Assembly (NCBI RefSeq): GCF_028683135.1
Contig: NZ_JAJUBB010000010.1
Coordinates: forward strand, 62,001 to 126,000
Origin: Enterovibrio qingdaonensis
Lineage (GTDB): Bacteria; Pseudomonadota; Gammaproteobacteria; Enterobacterales; Vibrionaceae
Direction of reading: 5' to 3'
DNA: 64,000 nt
A model generated the notes under the pieces. That model did no database searches, was not told where the DNA came from, and was given only the letters and a program-made list of their open reading frames with translations. The position numbers were made by a program, and so were the translations under genes. Of the stretch, positions 1 through 9,183 are shown one piece after another (positions within the stretch are counted from its first letter, which is position 1; the number at the start of each line of letters is the position of its first letter).

Positions 1-1454
1 AGCACCTTGATAAGGCCGATGTTGTTGTCGCTAATCACAGCTTATTGATGGCGGATCTCGAACTAGGCGGTGGAGTCATTCTTCCCGAGCCAGAGCAATC
101 GCTATATATGATTGACGAAGCGCATCACCTGCCTATCGTCGCGCGTGATTTTTCCTCCGCCGCAGCTAGCTTGCTCGGTGCATCCGCGTGGTTAGAAAAG
201 CTCAACCAGTCAGCATCTAAAATCGCCAACGCTGGCGATATAAAAAGAAGTAATCGGTTTTTAGACAGCCTGCAGTCAGGCATTCAAGTGCTCATTCCTT
301 CGTTACGCTCTGTCAGAGATATGCTGCGTCAGTTGCCGCTAAGCAAAGATGGCACGTATCGATTTGAAAATGGCGAACTACCTGATGCGCTTGTGACCGA
401 AGCTAAAGAACTGCAAAAAGCGGCCAAAAAAGCGACGCAGTCTTTAGGTAAGTTGCACGATCTGATTGCCGAACGTGTAAAAGACGGGGAAATCCGAAGT
501 AGTCTCGCAGACCCTATCATGGCCGAATCCGCGTTCTTTCTTCAGCGTCTCGAAAATCTCGAAAAGGTTTGGACACTGATGGCACAACCGAATTCAGACA
601 AAGGCGCACCGCTTGCCCGCTGGATTGAGCAATGCCCTGAGAGAGAAAGTGACCTCATCGTTCATGTGTCACCCTTAGAAATCGGCTGGCGACTTGATCA
701 ACTTCTTTGGTCAAAAGCTGCTGGCGTCGCGTTGTTGTCTGCGACCTTGCGTGCCTTAAACAGCTTTAGTTACTTTTGTCGTCAAGTGGGTCTCGATGAG
801 AATGACGGTACACGTTTTCTTGCCTTGCCATCGCCGTTTAACTATCAAGAAAATGCGCGATTGGTCGTTCCTTCCATTCCCTGCGAGCCACAAGAAGAGA
901 AATTTACCGAAATCTTGCCAGACGTACTGTTCGAGTACCTTGAAGGTCAAACATCTAGCTTGGTGTTATTTTCTTCGTACTGGCAAATGAACCAAGTCGC
1001 GGACAAAATGCGCGCGCAAATGAAAAAGAATGGTTGGGAACTGCACGTGCAGGGCGAGTCTTCACGCTCCGTGATTTTGGATGCTCATCGTAAGTGTTGC
1101 GACAAAGGAAAAGTCAGTGTGCTTTTTGGTACAGGCAGTTTCTCGGAGGGTCTCGATTTACCCGGCGATCAGCTTACAAACCTCATTATTACCAAGATCC
1201 CGTTCGCGGTACCTACGTCTCCGGTCGAAGAGGCACACGCAGAATACATAGAAAGCAAAGGTGGCAACCCATTTCTGCAAATTGCAGTACCGGAAGCCAG
1301 TAAAAAGCTAGTACAATCAGCGGGTAGATTACTACGAAAAGAACATGATTCGGGAAGAGTCGTGCTGCTTGACCGGCGCATCATAAGCCGACGCTATGGA
1401 AAAGCCCTGCTGGATTCCTTACCTCCGTTTCAACGTATTATCGAATATACATAA
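1..1454 (+). CDS. dinG: ATP-dependent DNA helicase DinG, 3' part
   Basis: C-terminal portion of a DinG/XPD-type superfamily 2 helicase; the reading frame is open from base 3, so the gene begins before the window. Visible are ADVVVANHSLLMADLEL, the DEAH-type box IDEAHHLP, the SATLRALNSF motif, SPFN, the EGLDLPGD segment and the QSAGRLLR motif VI. These align well with E. coli DinG, which unwinds 5'-3', prefers forked DNA and R-loops and normally carries an Fe-S cluster; the cluster cysteines and Walker A would lie upstream of this window. It ends 10 bp before the TauE/SafE gene and probably starts the transcription unit that runs to ybaM. YoaA is the alternative paralogue, but the HHLPIVARD and motif V regions look more like DinG. 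Confidence 0.88.
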   Translation, partial: HLDKADVVVANHSLLMADLELGGGVILPEPEQSLYMIDEAHHLPIVARDFSSAAASLLGASAWLEKLNQSASKIANAGDIKRSNRFLDSLQSGIQVLIPSLRSVRDMLRQLPLSKDGTYRFENGELPDALVTEAKELQKAAKKATQSLGKLHDLIAERVKDGEIRSSLADPIMAESAFFLQRLENLEKVWTLMAQPNSDKGAPLARWIEQCPERESDLIVHVSPLEIGWRLDQLLWSKAAGVALLSATLRALNSFSYFCRQVGLDENDGTRFLALPSPFNYQENARLVVPSIPCEPQEEKFTEILPDVLFEYLEGQTSSLVLFSSYWQMNQVADKMRAQMKKNGWELHVQGESSRSVILDAHRKCCDKGKVSVLFGTGSFSEGLDLPGDQLTNLIITKIPFAVPTSPVEEAHAEYIESKGGNPFLQIAVPEASKKLVQSAGRLLRKEHDSGRVVLLDRRIISRRYGKALLDSLPPFQRIIEYT

Positions 1455-1464
1455 GAATATATTA

Positions 1465-2238
1465 ATGCTTGAGCTACTGGACCCTACCGCCATCGCCATT
1501 TTGGCTGTGGTGGCTTTTTCTGCTGGTTTTATCGACGCGGTGGCGGGTGGAGGTGGCATGCTCACCGTCCCTGCATTGCTTTCTATTGGCCTTCCTCCTC
1601 ACGTTGCATTGGGAACGAATAAGCTATCCGCTACGTTTGCATCTTCAACGGCTGCGATTACGTATTACCGAAAAAAACTTTTCTCTCCTGAGTTTTGGAA
1701 ACACGCCTTTATTGCCACCTTAATTGGTGCGATTTTCGGCACACTACTGGTTGATTACATCAGCACCGATTGGCTCGAAAAAGCCCTTCCTCTGGTTATT
1801 CTCGCCACGGCGGTCTACACAATTTGGCATCCGCAACCTAAAGCTGATAATCATTTTTTGCCGAAAGACGACCCAAACCTAAACAAAAAGCAATGGGGAC
1901 AGGGCCTAACACTCGGCTTCTATGACGGTGTCATCGGACCGGGTACTGGCGCATTTTGGACCGTCTCATCGATGTCGCTGTATAAAATGAACATTCTGCT
2001 GTCATCCGGCCTCGCCAAAGCCATGAACTTCACCAGTAACATTACCTCACTCGTCACCTTTATCGTTCTTGGCCATGTTAACTGGGCCATAGGATTGACC
2101 ATGGGTGTATGCTTAATGTTTGGTGCATATTTAGGCGCAAACTCGGCGATTAAGTTTGGAGCGAAGTTTATTCGTCCCGTCTTTGTTACCGTCGTAGTCG
2201 TACTCGCGGTCAAACTCGCTTATAGTGCGTGGTTTTAA
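1465..2238 (+). CDS. TauE/SafE (TSUP) family membrane permease, YfcA-like
   Basis: A 257-residue, very hydrophobic protein with about eight membrane segments. The N-terminal GFIDAVAGGGGMLTVPAL and the central GFYDGVIGPGTGAF are the two half-repeat signatures of the TSUP family, and the closest E. coli relative by eye is YfcA. The family moves anions such as sulfite or organosulfonates, but the substrate cannot be read from the sequence. I start at ATG 1465, 10 bp after the dinG stop; an in-frame start at 1396 would add 23 polar residues overlapping dinG. It is followed by priC after 18 bp, so it is probably cotranscribed with its neighbours. Confidence 0.85.
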   Translation: MLELLDPTAIAILAVVAFSAGFIDAVAGGGGMLTVPALLSIGLPPHVALGTNKLSATFASSTAAITYYRKKLFSPEFWKHAFIATLIGAIFGTLLVDYISTDWLEKALPLVILATAVYTIWHPQPKADNHFLPKDDPNLNKKQWGQGLTLGFYDGVIGPGTGAFWTVSSMSLYKMNILLSSGLAKAMNFTSNITSLVTFIVLGHVNWAIGLTMGVCLMFGAYLGANSAIKFGAKFIRPVFVTVVVVLAVKLAYSAWF

Positions 2239-2256
2239 CACCATTTCCGAGACCTC

Positions 2257-2805
2257 ATGGATTTAACCCAATTAAAGGCCGAGTTGCAGTCACTGGCAAC
2301 CAAGGCAGCAGACATTGACAGACGACGTGGCGAAGGCGCAAAGCCTTTGTTTGACGAGCGTCTTTTCTCTTGCTTGTCGCGCTTATTAAGTCCATGTGTG
2401 GCTGAGGCAAAAGGCGTAGTAGACACGCTCGAGCGTGAAAAGGAGAGCGGAAGGCTCTCCAATCTACGTGCTGCGCACCTTTGTGACAAATTGATCAATC
2501 AATTGAGTGCGCTTCAACGAGAAGTGGCAACCGTGTCAGTCCGCGCCAAGGAAAAAACGTTTGTCCCCAAAACACGTTCGTCAATCAGTCAGCTTTATCA
2601 AGATTTGGCACAGCATCAGGATTGGGAACGACGTTTATCTGATATGGTTCGGGATGCGGAATCGAAACTCGGTCGCTGTGAAACACTTGCTGAACAGCAG
2701 GCTGCTCAAAAACATTTGCTGACCACAGAAAAACGCCTTTCTCGCTGCCGAGAAGCAAAGAAAAACATTGAATCTCGCATCGCGTTTAGGGAAAAGAAAG
2801 GCTGA
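2257..2805 (+). CDS. priC: Primosomal replication protein PriC (N'')
   Basis: A 182-residue, strongly charged, mostly helical protein matching the PriC family in length and pattern. PriC restarts stalled replication forks by loading DnaB through SSB-coated DNA. The call rests on overall resemblance plus context: ybaM (DUF2496) lies two genes downstream, as priC-ybaM are adjacent in E. coli, although here a histone-deacetylase-like gene has been inserted between them. The priC stop TGA overlaps the next ATG by one base (TGATG), which implies translational coupling. PriC proteins diverge quickly, so the identification is good but not certain. Confidence 0.75.
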   Translation: MDLTQLKAELQSLATKAADIDRRRGEGAKPLFDERLFSCLSRLLSPCVAEAKGVVDTLEREKESGRLSNLRAAHLCDKLINQLSALQREVATVSVRAKEKTFVPKTRSSISQLYQDLAQHQDWERRLSDMVRDAESKLGRCETLAEQQAAQKHLLTTEKRLSRCREAKKNIESRIAFREKKG

Positions 2806-3731
2806 TGCTACCTGTCGTTTATCACCCGATTTACTCAGATTTCCCAATTCCTGATGGCCACCGCTACCCCCTTTCAAAGTACCGGTTGTTGAAGGACTAC
2901 ATTACTGACAATCTTTGGCCTGTAACCACGCATGTCCCTTCAATGCTTAATAGCGTTGAGCTCAAAGAGATCCATGCACCAGAGTACGTCGATGCACTCC
3001 TTACAGGAGCCATCCCGTTAGTCAAAATGCGGCGTATCGGATTTCCTTGGAGTGATGCACTGCTTACACGAAGCCTGACATCTCTCGGAGGCACCACATT
3101 AACGGTGGATCTCGCCCTAGAACAAGGCGTCGCAATTCACCTTACTGGTGGTTACCATCACGCTCACTATGATTTTGGTAGCGGGTTTTGCTTGTTTAAT
3201 GATCTCGTGTTGGCAGCCAACCATGCCTTAAAGAGTGAAGGCATTGATAAAGTGCTTATCGTAGATTGTGATGTTCACCACGGTGATGGCACCGCCAGTC
3301 TGACGGCAAACCGTTCTGACATCATTACGCTGTCGGTCCACTGCGAGAAAAACTTTCCCTCTCGTAAACCAGACTCAGATATCGATCTGCCGCTTCAGAT
3401 AGACACAGGTTCCGACGACTATTTAGATGCCTTTTTACCGTGCTTGCGCCTTGCACTCGCACAGCATCAACCTGACATGGTGATCTATGATGCCGGTGTC
3501 GACATCCACCGTGATGATGAGTTGGGCTATCTGGCGGTTTGTCACGAAGGCATTGCCAAACGAGATACTGCCGTTTTTGAGGCCTGTTTGGACCATCAGA
3601 TCCCTGTTGCTGCCGTGATCGGCGGAGGCTACCGCTCCGACCATGCCCAGTTGGTTCCGTTACATGCGGAACTCATTCGCGCGGCGATCAACACTTACTA
3701 CCCTACAACCTGGAAAATAGACAATGAGTAA
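2805..3731 (+). CDS. Histone-deacetylase-superfamily amidohydrolase
   Basis: A 308-residue zinc amidohydrolase of the arginase/deacetylase fold. The active-site elements are all present: the histidine pair in [15 protein letters not shown], the zinc ligands in [11 protein letters not shown], the third zinc ligand in YDAGVDIH, and the catalytic-loop tyrosine in GGGY. Bacterial members remove acetyl groups from small molecules such as acetylpolyamines or acetoin-related substrates, or from proteins; the substrate here is unknown. The start overlaps the priC stop by one base, and its own stop overlaps ybaM by 8 bp. It is therefore embedded in an operon with replication genes, a link that has no obvious biochemical explanation. 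Confidence 0.87.
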   Translation: MLPVVYHPIYSDFPIPDGHRYPLSKYRLLKDYITDNLWPVTTHVPSMLNSVELKEIHAPEYVDALLTGAIPLVKMRRIGFPWSDALLTRSLTSLGGTTLTVDLALEQGVAIHLTGGYHHAHYDFGSGFCLFNDLVLAANHALKSEGIDKVLIVDCDVHHGDGTASLTANRSDIITLSVHCEKNFPSRKPDSDIDLPLQIDTGSDDYLDAFLPCLRLALAQHQPDMVIYDAGVDIHRDDELGYLAVCHEGIAKRDTAVFEACLDHQIPVAAVIGGGYRSDHAQLVPLHAELIRAAINTYYPTTWKIDNE

Positions 3732-3906
3732 CAACGGACTTGAAAACGCCCCAGAGGATGTAAAACTCGCAGTGGATTTAATCTATTTGCTGGAGAGCAA
3801 TGAGATTGATCCACGCACTGCACTGAGTGCCTTGAACATGGTGAAACAGGATCTCGAGCGAAAAATCCGTGAAGATAGCCCAAATTCCGACTCCTCGTCA
3901 GAATAA
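3724..3906 (+). CDS. ybaM: YbaM family protein (DUF2496)
   Basis: A 60-residue acidic small protein whose segment [21 protein letters not shown] is characteristic of DUF2496/YbaM. Its function is unknown. It overlaps the end of the deacetylase-like gene by 8 bp (ATGAGTAA) and is the last gene of the dinG-to-ybaM run. The E. coli homologue is next to priC, which supports both calls. Confidence 0.85.
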   Translation: MSNNGLENAPEDVKLAVDLIYLLESNEIDPRTALSALNMVKQDLERKIREDSPNSDSSSE

Positions 3907-4089
3907 GCTAACAAAAGCGCGCCGCAATCGTTTTCCTCTTTAAAATCATTTCGTTCATGTTAATTTGACTGGCATTTTCTGTTGCCTTGAATTGCTTTTT
4001 ATATTTCATTCGTCTAATAAATAGCCAATCAGACAAATTATAAGATGCCCATTCCACATTTTTGAAGTATTATCCTGCCGTTTTTCTTA

Positions 4090-4260
4090 GTCTGGCTCTT
4101 CGCCAATTAAGAAACTGGCCGTAGGAGAAAACTCAAATGGAATTGGAGACAGCGAGGAGAAATCCTTGCACGCATACTGGCCATTGATCTCTGCACGGAA
4201 GCGTCGCCAGGGTGGTTTTCACCCAAGGCAGAGAGCTGAATAAGGAAGTTTCAGATCGTT
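4090..4260 (+). promoter_or_regulatory. Structured leader upstream of the AGCS symporter (unclassified)
   Basis: The 410 bp between ybaM and the symporter hold no plausible gene. The half nearest the symporter looks structured. TCTCTGC near 4188 can pair with GCAGAGA near 4228, enclosing a GGGTG/CACCC hairpin near 4210-4225. CTGGC occurs three times (near 4092, 4115 and 4177) and GCCAG once (near 4206), which would allow mutually exclusive pairings. Vibrio AGCS symporters are known targets of glycine riboswitches, but I could not find the glycine aptamer core. Seen: the complementary segments. Inferred: a cis-regulatory RNA. Confidence 0.3.
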
Positions 4261-4317
4261 TGTCGCCTCCTTACTCGCTCAACTGCTTCTTTTATTTTGA
4301 CGACAGTAGAGTTTGTT

Positions 4318-5736
4318 ATGACGGAACTAAAAGAACTATTTGTTTCCTTTGTCGATGCCGGGAATGGCTTATTGTGGGGAAGCGTACTTGTTTATCTTTT
4401 GATCGGCGCGGGTCTGTATTTCACTTTTCGTACCGGTTTCCTGCAATTCCGCTCGTTTGGGCACATGTTTCAACTCATCAAAGGTAGCCGTGAAGGTGCC
4501 GATGGTGGTATCTCTTCTTTCCAAGCATTTAGTACCAGCCTAGCAGCACGCGTAGGTACCGGTAACATGGCCGGTGTGGCAGTGGCAATCTATCTAGGTG
4601 GCCCAGGTGCCGTATTCTGGATGTGGGTAACCGCCCTTGTTGGTATGTCCACCAGCTTTGCAGAGTCAACGCTCGCACAGGCGTACAAAATCAATCACAA
4701 AGACAACACCTTCCGTGGTGGTCCGGCTTACTACATCGAAAAAGGCTTGGGTCAACGTTGGTTAGGTATCGCGTTTGCAATCTGTTTGATCGTCGCGTTT
4801 GGTCTGGCCTTCAACGGTGTTCAATCAAACTCTATTGCAGCAGCAATGAACACAGCCTTTGGCACAGATAACACCTGGGTAGGTATCATCCTTGCTCTTG
4901 CAACGGCTCCAATTATCTTTGGCGGCATGCGTTCTGTTGCGCGTGCGGCAGAACTAATCGTGCCATTTATGGCGATTGGTTACTTGCTGGTTGCGCTTTA
5001 CGTTATCGCTATCAACATCACTTTGTTACCAGATGTCTTCGCGACCATTATTGGCAGCGCGCTAGGCTTCGAACAAGCGGCGGGTGGTGCACTGGGTGCG
5101 GCAATGATGCAAGGTATCAAGCGCGGTCTGTTCTCGAATGAAGCAGGTATGGGTTCTGCGCCTAACGCAGCAGCAACTGCAACAACTAGCCCTAACCACC
5201 CAGTGGCTCAAGGTTACGTTCAGATGCTGGGTGTGTTCATTGACACCATCGTAATCTGTACTGCTACAGCTGCGATTATCCTGCTGTCAGGTATGCTGGA
5301 TCCAAACAGCGAATTAACCGGTATTGCACTGACGCAGGCAGCACTGGTTCAGGAAGTAGGCCCTTGGGGTGCAGGCTTTATCGCCATTGCTATCTTGTTG
5401 TTCGCATTCACCTCGCTGATTGCTAATTACTCGTACGGTGAGTCGAACATCGAATACATCTTCAAGAGCAAAGTCGCTATCAACATCTACCGTGCCGCTG
5501 TACTGGCAATGGTCGTTATCGGTGCGGTTGTTGACCTACCAACAGTTTGGGCATTTGCAGACCTGTCGATGGGTATGATGGCCATCATCAACCTTATCGC
5601 GGTACTCGCCCTGTCAGGTATCGTTATTGCGCTACTCAAAGACTACGAGTCGCAAGTTAAAGCGGGTAAAGAACCAACATTCGACCGTAAGAAGTTCCCT
5701 AAACTCGACCGCGATATCGACAAAGATGTCTGGTAA
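4318..5736 (+). CDS. Sodium:alanine/glycine symporter, AGCS family
   Basis: A 472-residue integral membrane protein of the alanine-or-glycine:cation symporter family, with about ten or eleven membrane segments. The signature region GTGNMAGVAVAIYLGGPGAVFWMW is near residues 80-105, and the GMGSAPNAAATA stretch near 280 is also typical. It imports alanine or glycine with Na+ at the inner membrane. I start at ATG 4318 rather than at the in-frame TTG at 4297. It is monocistronic, with a strong terminator at 5761-5785 and a long leader upstream. Confidence 0.92.
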   Translation: MTELKELFVSFVDAGNGLLWGSVLVYLLIGAGLYFTFRTGFLQFRSFGHMFQLIKGSREGADGGISSFQAFSTSLAARVGTGNMAGVAVAIYLGGPGAVFWMWVTALVGMSTSFAESTLAQAYKINHKDNTFRGGPAYYIEKGLGQRWLGIAFAICLIVAFGLAFNGVQSNSIAAAMNTAFGTDNTWVGIILALATAPIIFGGMRSVARAAELIVPFMAIGYLLVALYVIAINITLLPDVFATIIGSALGFEQAAGGALGAAMMQGIKRGLFSNEAGMGSAPNAAATATTSPNHPVAQGYVQMLGVFIDTIVICTATAAIILLSGMLDPNSELTGIALTQAALVQEVGPWGAGFIAIAILLFAFTSLIANYSYGESNIEYIFKSKVAINIYRAAVLAMVVIGAVVDLPTVWAFADLSMGMMAIINLIAVLALSGIVIALLKDYESQVKAGKEPTFDRKKFPKLDRDIDKDVW

Positions 5737-5760
5737 TCAAAAATAAAAACACAACATCAA

Positions 5761-5785
5761 AAAAGGGAGCCTTAGGCTCCCTTTT
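5761..5785. terminator. Bidirectional rho-independent terminator
   Basis: Stem AAAAGGGAGCC / GGCTCCCTTTT with a TTA loop, A-rich on the left and T-rich on the right. It lies between the convergent symporter gene and the TIGR02647 gene and can serve both. Confidence 0.88.
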
Positions 5786-5800
5786 CTTTGTCCGTAATAA

Positions 5801-6040
5801 TCAATGTGTGGATTTCAGAATCCTCAATGCTTCCTTGGCATGCTCCACGGCATCACGACCAATCGCAGTCAAATACCCGCCGTCTTTCGCCGTCACAAGC
5901 TTTTTGTCATACAAGCGTTCAGTAGCAGCAACAAGTAGTGGATCTGCATCGCTATGAACCTTAATGCCCGTCAATTCCGATGACAAAGAAAACTTTACCA
6001 ACACGTTCATTTCATCAATCAATTCAGAAGTAAATGGCAT
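5801..6040 (-). CDS. TIGR02647 family protein
   Basis: A 79-residue protein beginning MPFTSELIDEMNVLVKF, the recognisable opening of the TIGR02647 family found in gammaproteobacteria. The rest looks like a small winged-helix-type fold (helix-rich, then GGYLTAIGRDA), but no function is known. It stands alone, with the shared terminator at 5761-5785 downstream and about 125 bp separating it from the MFS gene upstream. Confidence 0.8.
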   Translation of the reverse strand: MPFTSELIDEMNVLVKFSLSSELTGIKVHSDADPLLVAATERLYDKKLVTAKDGGYLTAIGRDAVEHAKEALRILKSTH

Positions 6041-6166
6041 ATTGCCTCCGCTGTTTCTTTCTGTTTGATAAGAATATAGCCCTTCAGGCGTACGGTAATC
6101 TGTGCCGAGATCAAGAACAGGTTAATACGTGCTAGAAAAACAGCAAGTTATGACTGGAAATTTGAT

Positions 6167-7354
6167 TTAGCCCACATCCTCAGTCGGCTTAGATCCCCAG
6201 CGTTCTACTTCATTGCCCGCCTCTGGCGTAAGCGGGACCATTCTCGCCAGTGTTAACGAGCTCAGAGCAAGCGCAGTCCCGAAAAGGAAGACTGCACTTG
6301 GTGAGTGTAGCCAAACCAAACCCATCACCGCGGGTATGACAACAGCAGCGATATGATTGATGGTGAAGCTTACACCAGCGGTCGAGGCGATATCCTCGGG
6401 ATCGGCAATTTTTTGGAAATAGGTTTTAATGGCAATCGCCATCGCGAAAAACAGGTGATCGACAACATACAATACGCCCGCCATTGTCGCATTCTCCACA
6501 AACGCGTAGCCCGTAAACACGGCTGCCAAACCTATGTATTCGACCGTTAACGCCCGTTTTTCTCCAACGCGGCCAATCCATGCACCAATTCGGGAGGCAA
6601 ACAGCATGTTGAAGAAATAATTGATGATGAACAGCAGGCTCACTTCTCCTACTGAATAGCCGAACTTTTCCACCATCATAAAACCCGCGAACACAATGAA
6701 AATCTGCCTGCGGGCACCGCTTAAAAACGTAAGCCCGTAGTACAACCAGTAGCGTTTACGCAAGATCAGGGTCTTGGCTTGAGTATGAGGAGAAATAAAA
6801 GAGGGAAAGCTGCTCCAAAGAACCACGACAGCCACCAGCCCAACCAAACCGAATAACATGTACACGGCATTGTAGCGGGTATCGAGAAACTCCATCATTA
6901 CCCAAACGGTCCCGTAAGCCACGAGGCTCGCAGCCCCTTTCCAAGCAAGCACTTGTCCCATAAAGTGCGCGCTCTTGTCTTTATCTACCCATTGCAGCGT
7001 CAGTGATTGATTGACCGTTTCAAAGTAGTGAAAACCAACGGACATTAAGATCGTTGTGAGATAAAGGCCGTACTCGGTAGGAAACCAACCAGTAATGGCA
7101 ACACCAAAACACATAATGAACAAAGAAAGGATCGCGAAGCGTTGCTCTTTGATAAACAGAAGCAAATAAATAGCGGTAAAGGCAAGAAAGCCCGGCACTT
7201 CCCGAAGGCTTTGTAGAATACCAATCTCGCGTCCTGTAAATGCCGCACGCTCAACGACAAAATTATTCAGCAGTACATTCCAAACAGAAAATGTCATCGC
7301 CATGATAAACGCCATAGCGATAAGAAATGTAGTGGGTGTGCGAAGTGTTGACAC
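6167..7354 (-). CDS. MFS transporter
   Basis: A 395-residue protein with twelve predicted membrane segments and a central polar loop near residues 185-200, typical of the major facilitator superfamily. Charged inter-helix motifs such as ASRIGAWIGRVGEKRALT fit the MFS motif between helices in the second half. No substrate-specific signature was recognised. The start is GTG at 7354 preceded by a GGAG Shine-Dalgarno about 7 bases upstream. It is probably a single-gene unit. Confidence 0.82.
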   Translation of the reverse strand: MSTLRTPTTFLIAMAFIMAMTFSVWNVLLNNFVVERAAFTGREIGILQSLREVPGFLAFTAIYLLLFIKEQRFAILSLFIMCFGVAITGWFPTEYGLYLTTILMSVGFHYFETVNQSLTLQWVDKDKSAHFMGQVLAWKGAASLVAYGTVWVMMEFLDTRYNAVYMLFGLVGLVAVVVLWSSFPSFISPHTQAKTLILRKRYWLYYGLTFLSGARRQIFIVFAGFMMVEKFGYSVGEVSLLFIINYFFNMLFASRIGAWIGRVGEKRALTVEYIGLAAVFTGYAFVENATMAGVLYVVDHLFFAMAIAIKTYFQKIADPEDIASTAGVSFTINHIAAVVIPAVMGLVWLHSPSAVFLFGTALALSSLTLARMVPLTPEAGNEVERWGSKPTEDVG

Positions 7355-7463
7355 AGCAGATCTCCATTAATAGCCTTCCCTAGCAAGGCATTTAATACTG
7401 TACCTGTAAACAGCAGACGAAACTAATCAACAGAAAGAAACGGTATGTTCAGTGTGATTGAAC

Positions 7464-7492
7464 AAAAAAAGCGGCTGATAATAATCAGCCGC
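7464..7492 (-). terminator. Rho-independent terminator of the Tim44-domain gene
   Basis: Stem GCGGCTGAT / ATCAGCCGC with a four-base loop, followed on the minus strand by seven T. It lies 27 bp past the stop of the Tim44-domain gene. Confidence 0.88.
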
Positions 7493-7519
7493 TTTTGAAT
7501 GTTGAGTTAGCCTCGTCGA

Positions 7520-8416
7520 TTACGCTTGAATACCCGCAATCAGCCACGGTGCGTTTGGACGTGTCATATCACGCTCAAGGTGCCAGATATCAGTAATATC
7601 TTCTTCAACACCTTCTTGACGGTCACAGTAGCGACCACTGAACTGAAGGCTCAGTTGCGCACGCTTACCATCGTAGTCAGCACGAACAATCTCCGCATCC
7701 ACATACATCACTTCTGTATGCTGCTCGCCGTCCAACTTACGACGCTCTTCCGCCAAATCATTGTATAGCTCGGGTGTCACGTACTCTTGGATCGTTTCAA
7801 GTTGGTTATGGTTCCACGCACCTTGAAGGATTCGGTAGTGTTCACGTGCACCGTTTACAAACGCTGACATGTCAAAGTTTGGTGGGAAGTTAAACGGCAC
7901 ATCATTGTTTACGGCACCAAAACCACCCGCTGAAGACGTTGCAGTCGCGGATTCACGGAACTGTGGCTGCTCGTGGTAGTAGCCTTTCTGCTCAGGCTGT
8001 TGCTGCTGACCACCTGCATACGCTTGTTTGTTATGCTGGCTTATCGCACCATTTTTGGCTGCCATAAGGCTTTTAAAAATCTTAAACAGAACGAAAGCAA
8101 TCACCGCGATGATGAGGAAATCCATCATCTGGAAGCCGTCAAACGCGCCGCCGAACATAGCTGCAATCAAGCCACCAGCCAGCAAGCCACCCAACAGACC
8201 GCCCATCAGTCCCTTCTTAGAAGAAGACTTTGCCGCAGACGCAGGATCGTTTTGTTTGTTAATCGTGTTTGTATTTGTAGGTTGAGATTTCGGCGCAGGT
8301 GCGGTCTTAAAGCTCTTACCAAAAGACTTACCACCGCCAAATTTCTTCGCTTCTGCGTGAGGAGCCGATACGACCATCACAAACATCAGCGCGAATAGAG
8401 AGAAAAAGCGTTTCAT
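7520..8416 (-). CDS. Tim44-domain membrane protein
   Basis: A 298-residue protein. Residues 1-23 form a signal peptide (ending HAEA), followed by a Gly/Lys/Ser-rich low-complexity stretch to about residue 65, a glycine-rich hydrophobic segment near 70-112, and a Gln-rich linker. The C-terminal Tim44-like domain spans about 165-298. The family links to mitochondrial Tim44 but in bacteria its role at the inner membrane is not established. The gene is transcribed divergently from the TM2-domain gene and has its own terminator. Confidence 0.85.
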   Translation of the reverse strand: MKRFFSLFALMFVMVVSAPHAEAKKFGGGKSFGKSFKTAPAPKSQPTNTNTINKQNDPASAAKSSSKKGLMGGLLGGLLAGGLIAAMFGGAFDGFQMMDFLIIAVIAFVLFKIFKSLMAAKNGAISQHNKQAYAGGQQQQPEQKGYYHEQPQFRESATATSSAGGFGAVNNDVPFNFPPNFDMSAFVNGAREHYRILQGAWNHNQLETIQEYVTPELYNDLAEERRKLDGEQHTEVMYVDAEIVRADYDGKRAQLSLQFSGRYCDRQEGVEEDITDIWHLERDMTRPNAPWLIAGIQA

Positions 8417-8680
8417 TCTGAACCTTTTAAAGTCATTCCATTACTGCACTCTAGCTCAAGACGAATACTGAGTACAAGGTAGTATCATGCTAGACTGACG
8501 CACTTGAATGTCAAACCATGTTTGACGGGAAAATGTTACGAATCATTTTGTTTTGCCCTATCCTCTTTCTTTTTTTAGCGACAACTTAGTAAAAAACGTA
8601 AGGAAATCTTCTTCTAGGGGCGAATTTAGCAAATGATTTGCTTTACACTCTAGCTGTTTCATCTGTTTTAGGGTCTGCGC

Positions 8681-9076
8681 ATGAATGATACACACAGTAA
8701 AGTAATCGGCTATATCTTGTGGATTTTTGGTTTCCTCGGAGCCCACCGTTTCTACTATGGTAAGCCTGTAACGGGAACCATTTGGTTATTTACCTTTGGA
8801 CTTCTAGGTATTGGCTGGCTCATCGACCTCTTCCTCATCCCATCCATGGACAGAGAAGCAGATCTTCGCTTCCACAGTGGACAATGTGATTATTCTGTCG
8901 CTTGGATTCTACTCACCTTTTTAGGTGTATTTGGTGTACATCGGATGTACATGGGTAAATGGCTCTCAGGTATTCTTTACCTGTTCACCTTCGGCTTTTT
9001 CTTCATCGGCGTCATTTATGACTTCTGGACGCTGAATGAACAGGTTTCTATTAAGAACGCCCAGCGTTTCTCTTAA
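8681..9076 (+). CDS. TM2-domain membrane protein with two tandem TM2 repeats
   Basis: A 131-residue protein carrying two TM2 units. The first is FGFLGAHRFYYGK followed by a hydrophobic GLLGIGWLIDLF; the second is LGVFGVHRMYMGK followed by FFFIGVIYDFW. Each unit has the conserved G-x-H-R-x-Y-x-G-K turn between two membrane helices and an aspartate at the second helix end, giving four membrane segments in total. TM2 proteins are common and of unknown function. It starts at ATG 8681, about 260 bp from the divergent Tim44-domain gene. Confidence 0.85.
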   Translation: MNDTHSKVIGYILWIFGFLGAHRFYYGKPVTGTIWLFTFGLLGIGWLIDLFLIPSMDREADLRFHSGQCDYSVAWILLTFLGVFGVHRMYMGKWLSGILYLFTFGFFFIGVIYDFWTLNEQVSIKNAQRFS

Positions 9077-9154
9077 TTGTCCCTACCGCTGCGCCTCTTT
9101 TTCCGATATTCACGGTGAGAAGAGGCGCGTTGCTCGTTATGAGACCCGCATTGC

Positions 9155-9183
9155 TTGCCCTTTTATGTACCCACTTCTAGAAT
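9155..9183 (+). promoter_or_regulatory. Predicted sigma-70 promoter of the TetR gene
   Basis: TTGCCC at 9155-9160 and TAGAAT at 9178-9183 with a 17-base spacer, 38 bp before the ATG at 9221. The -10 hexamer lies inside the 31-bp palindrome, as expected for autorepression. Confidence 0.6.

Noticed and set aside
4090-4260. Glycine riboswitch before the AGCS symporter
   Set aside because: The conserved CCGAAG and CUCUCAGG-type core elements of the glycine aptamer are not present.
7973-8398. 141-codon + strand frame opposite the Tim44-domain gene
   Set aside because: Arg- and Leu-rich shadow of the low-complexity region of the real gene.
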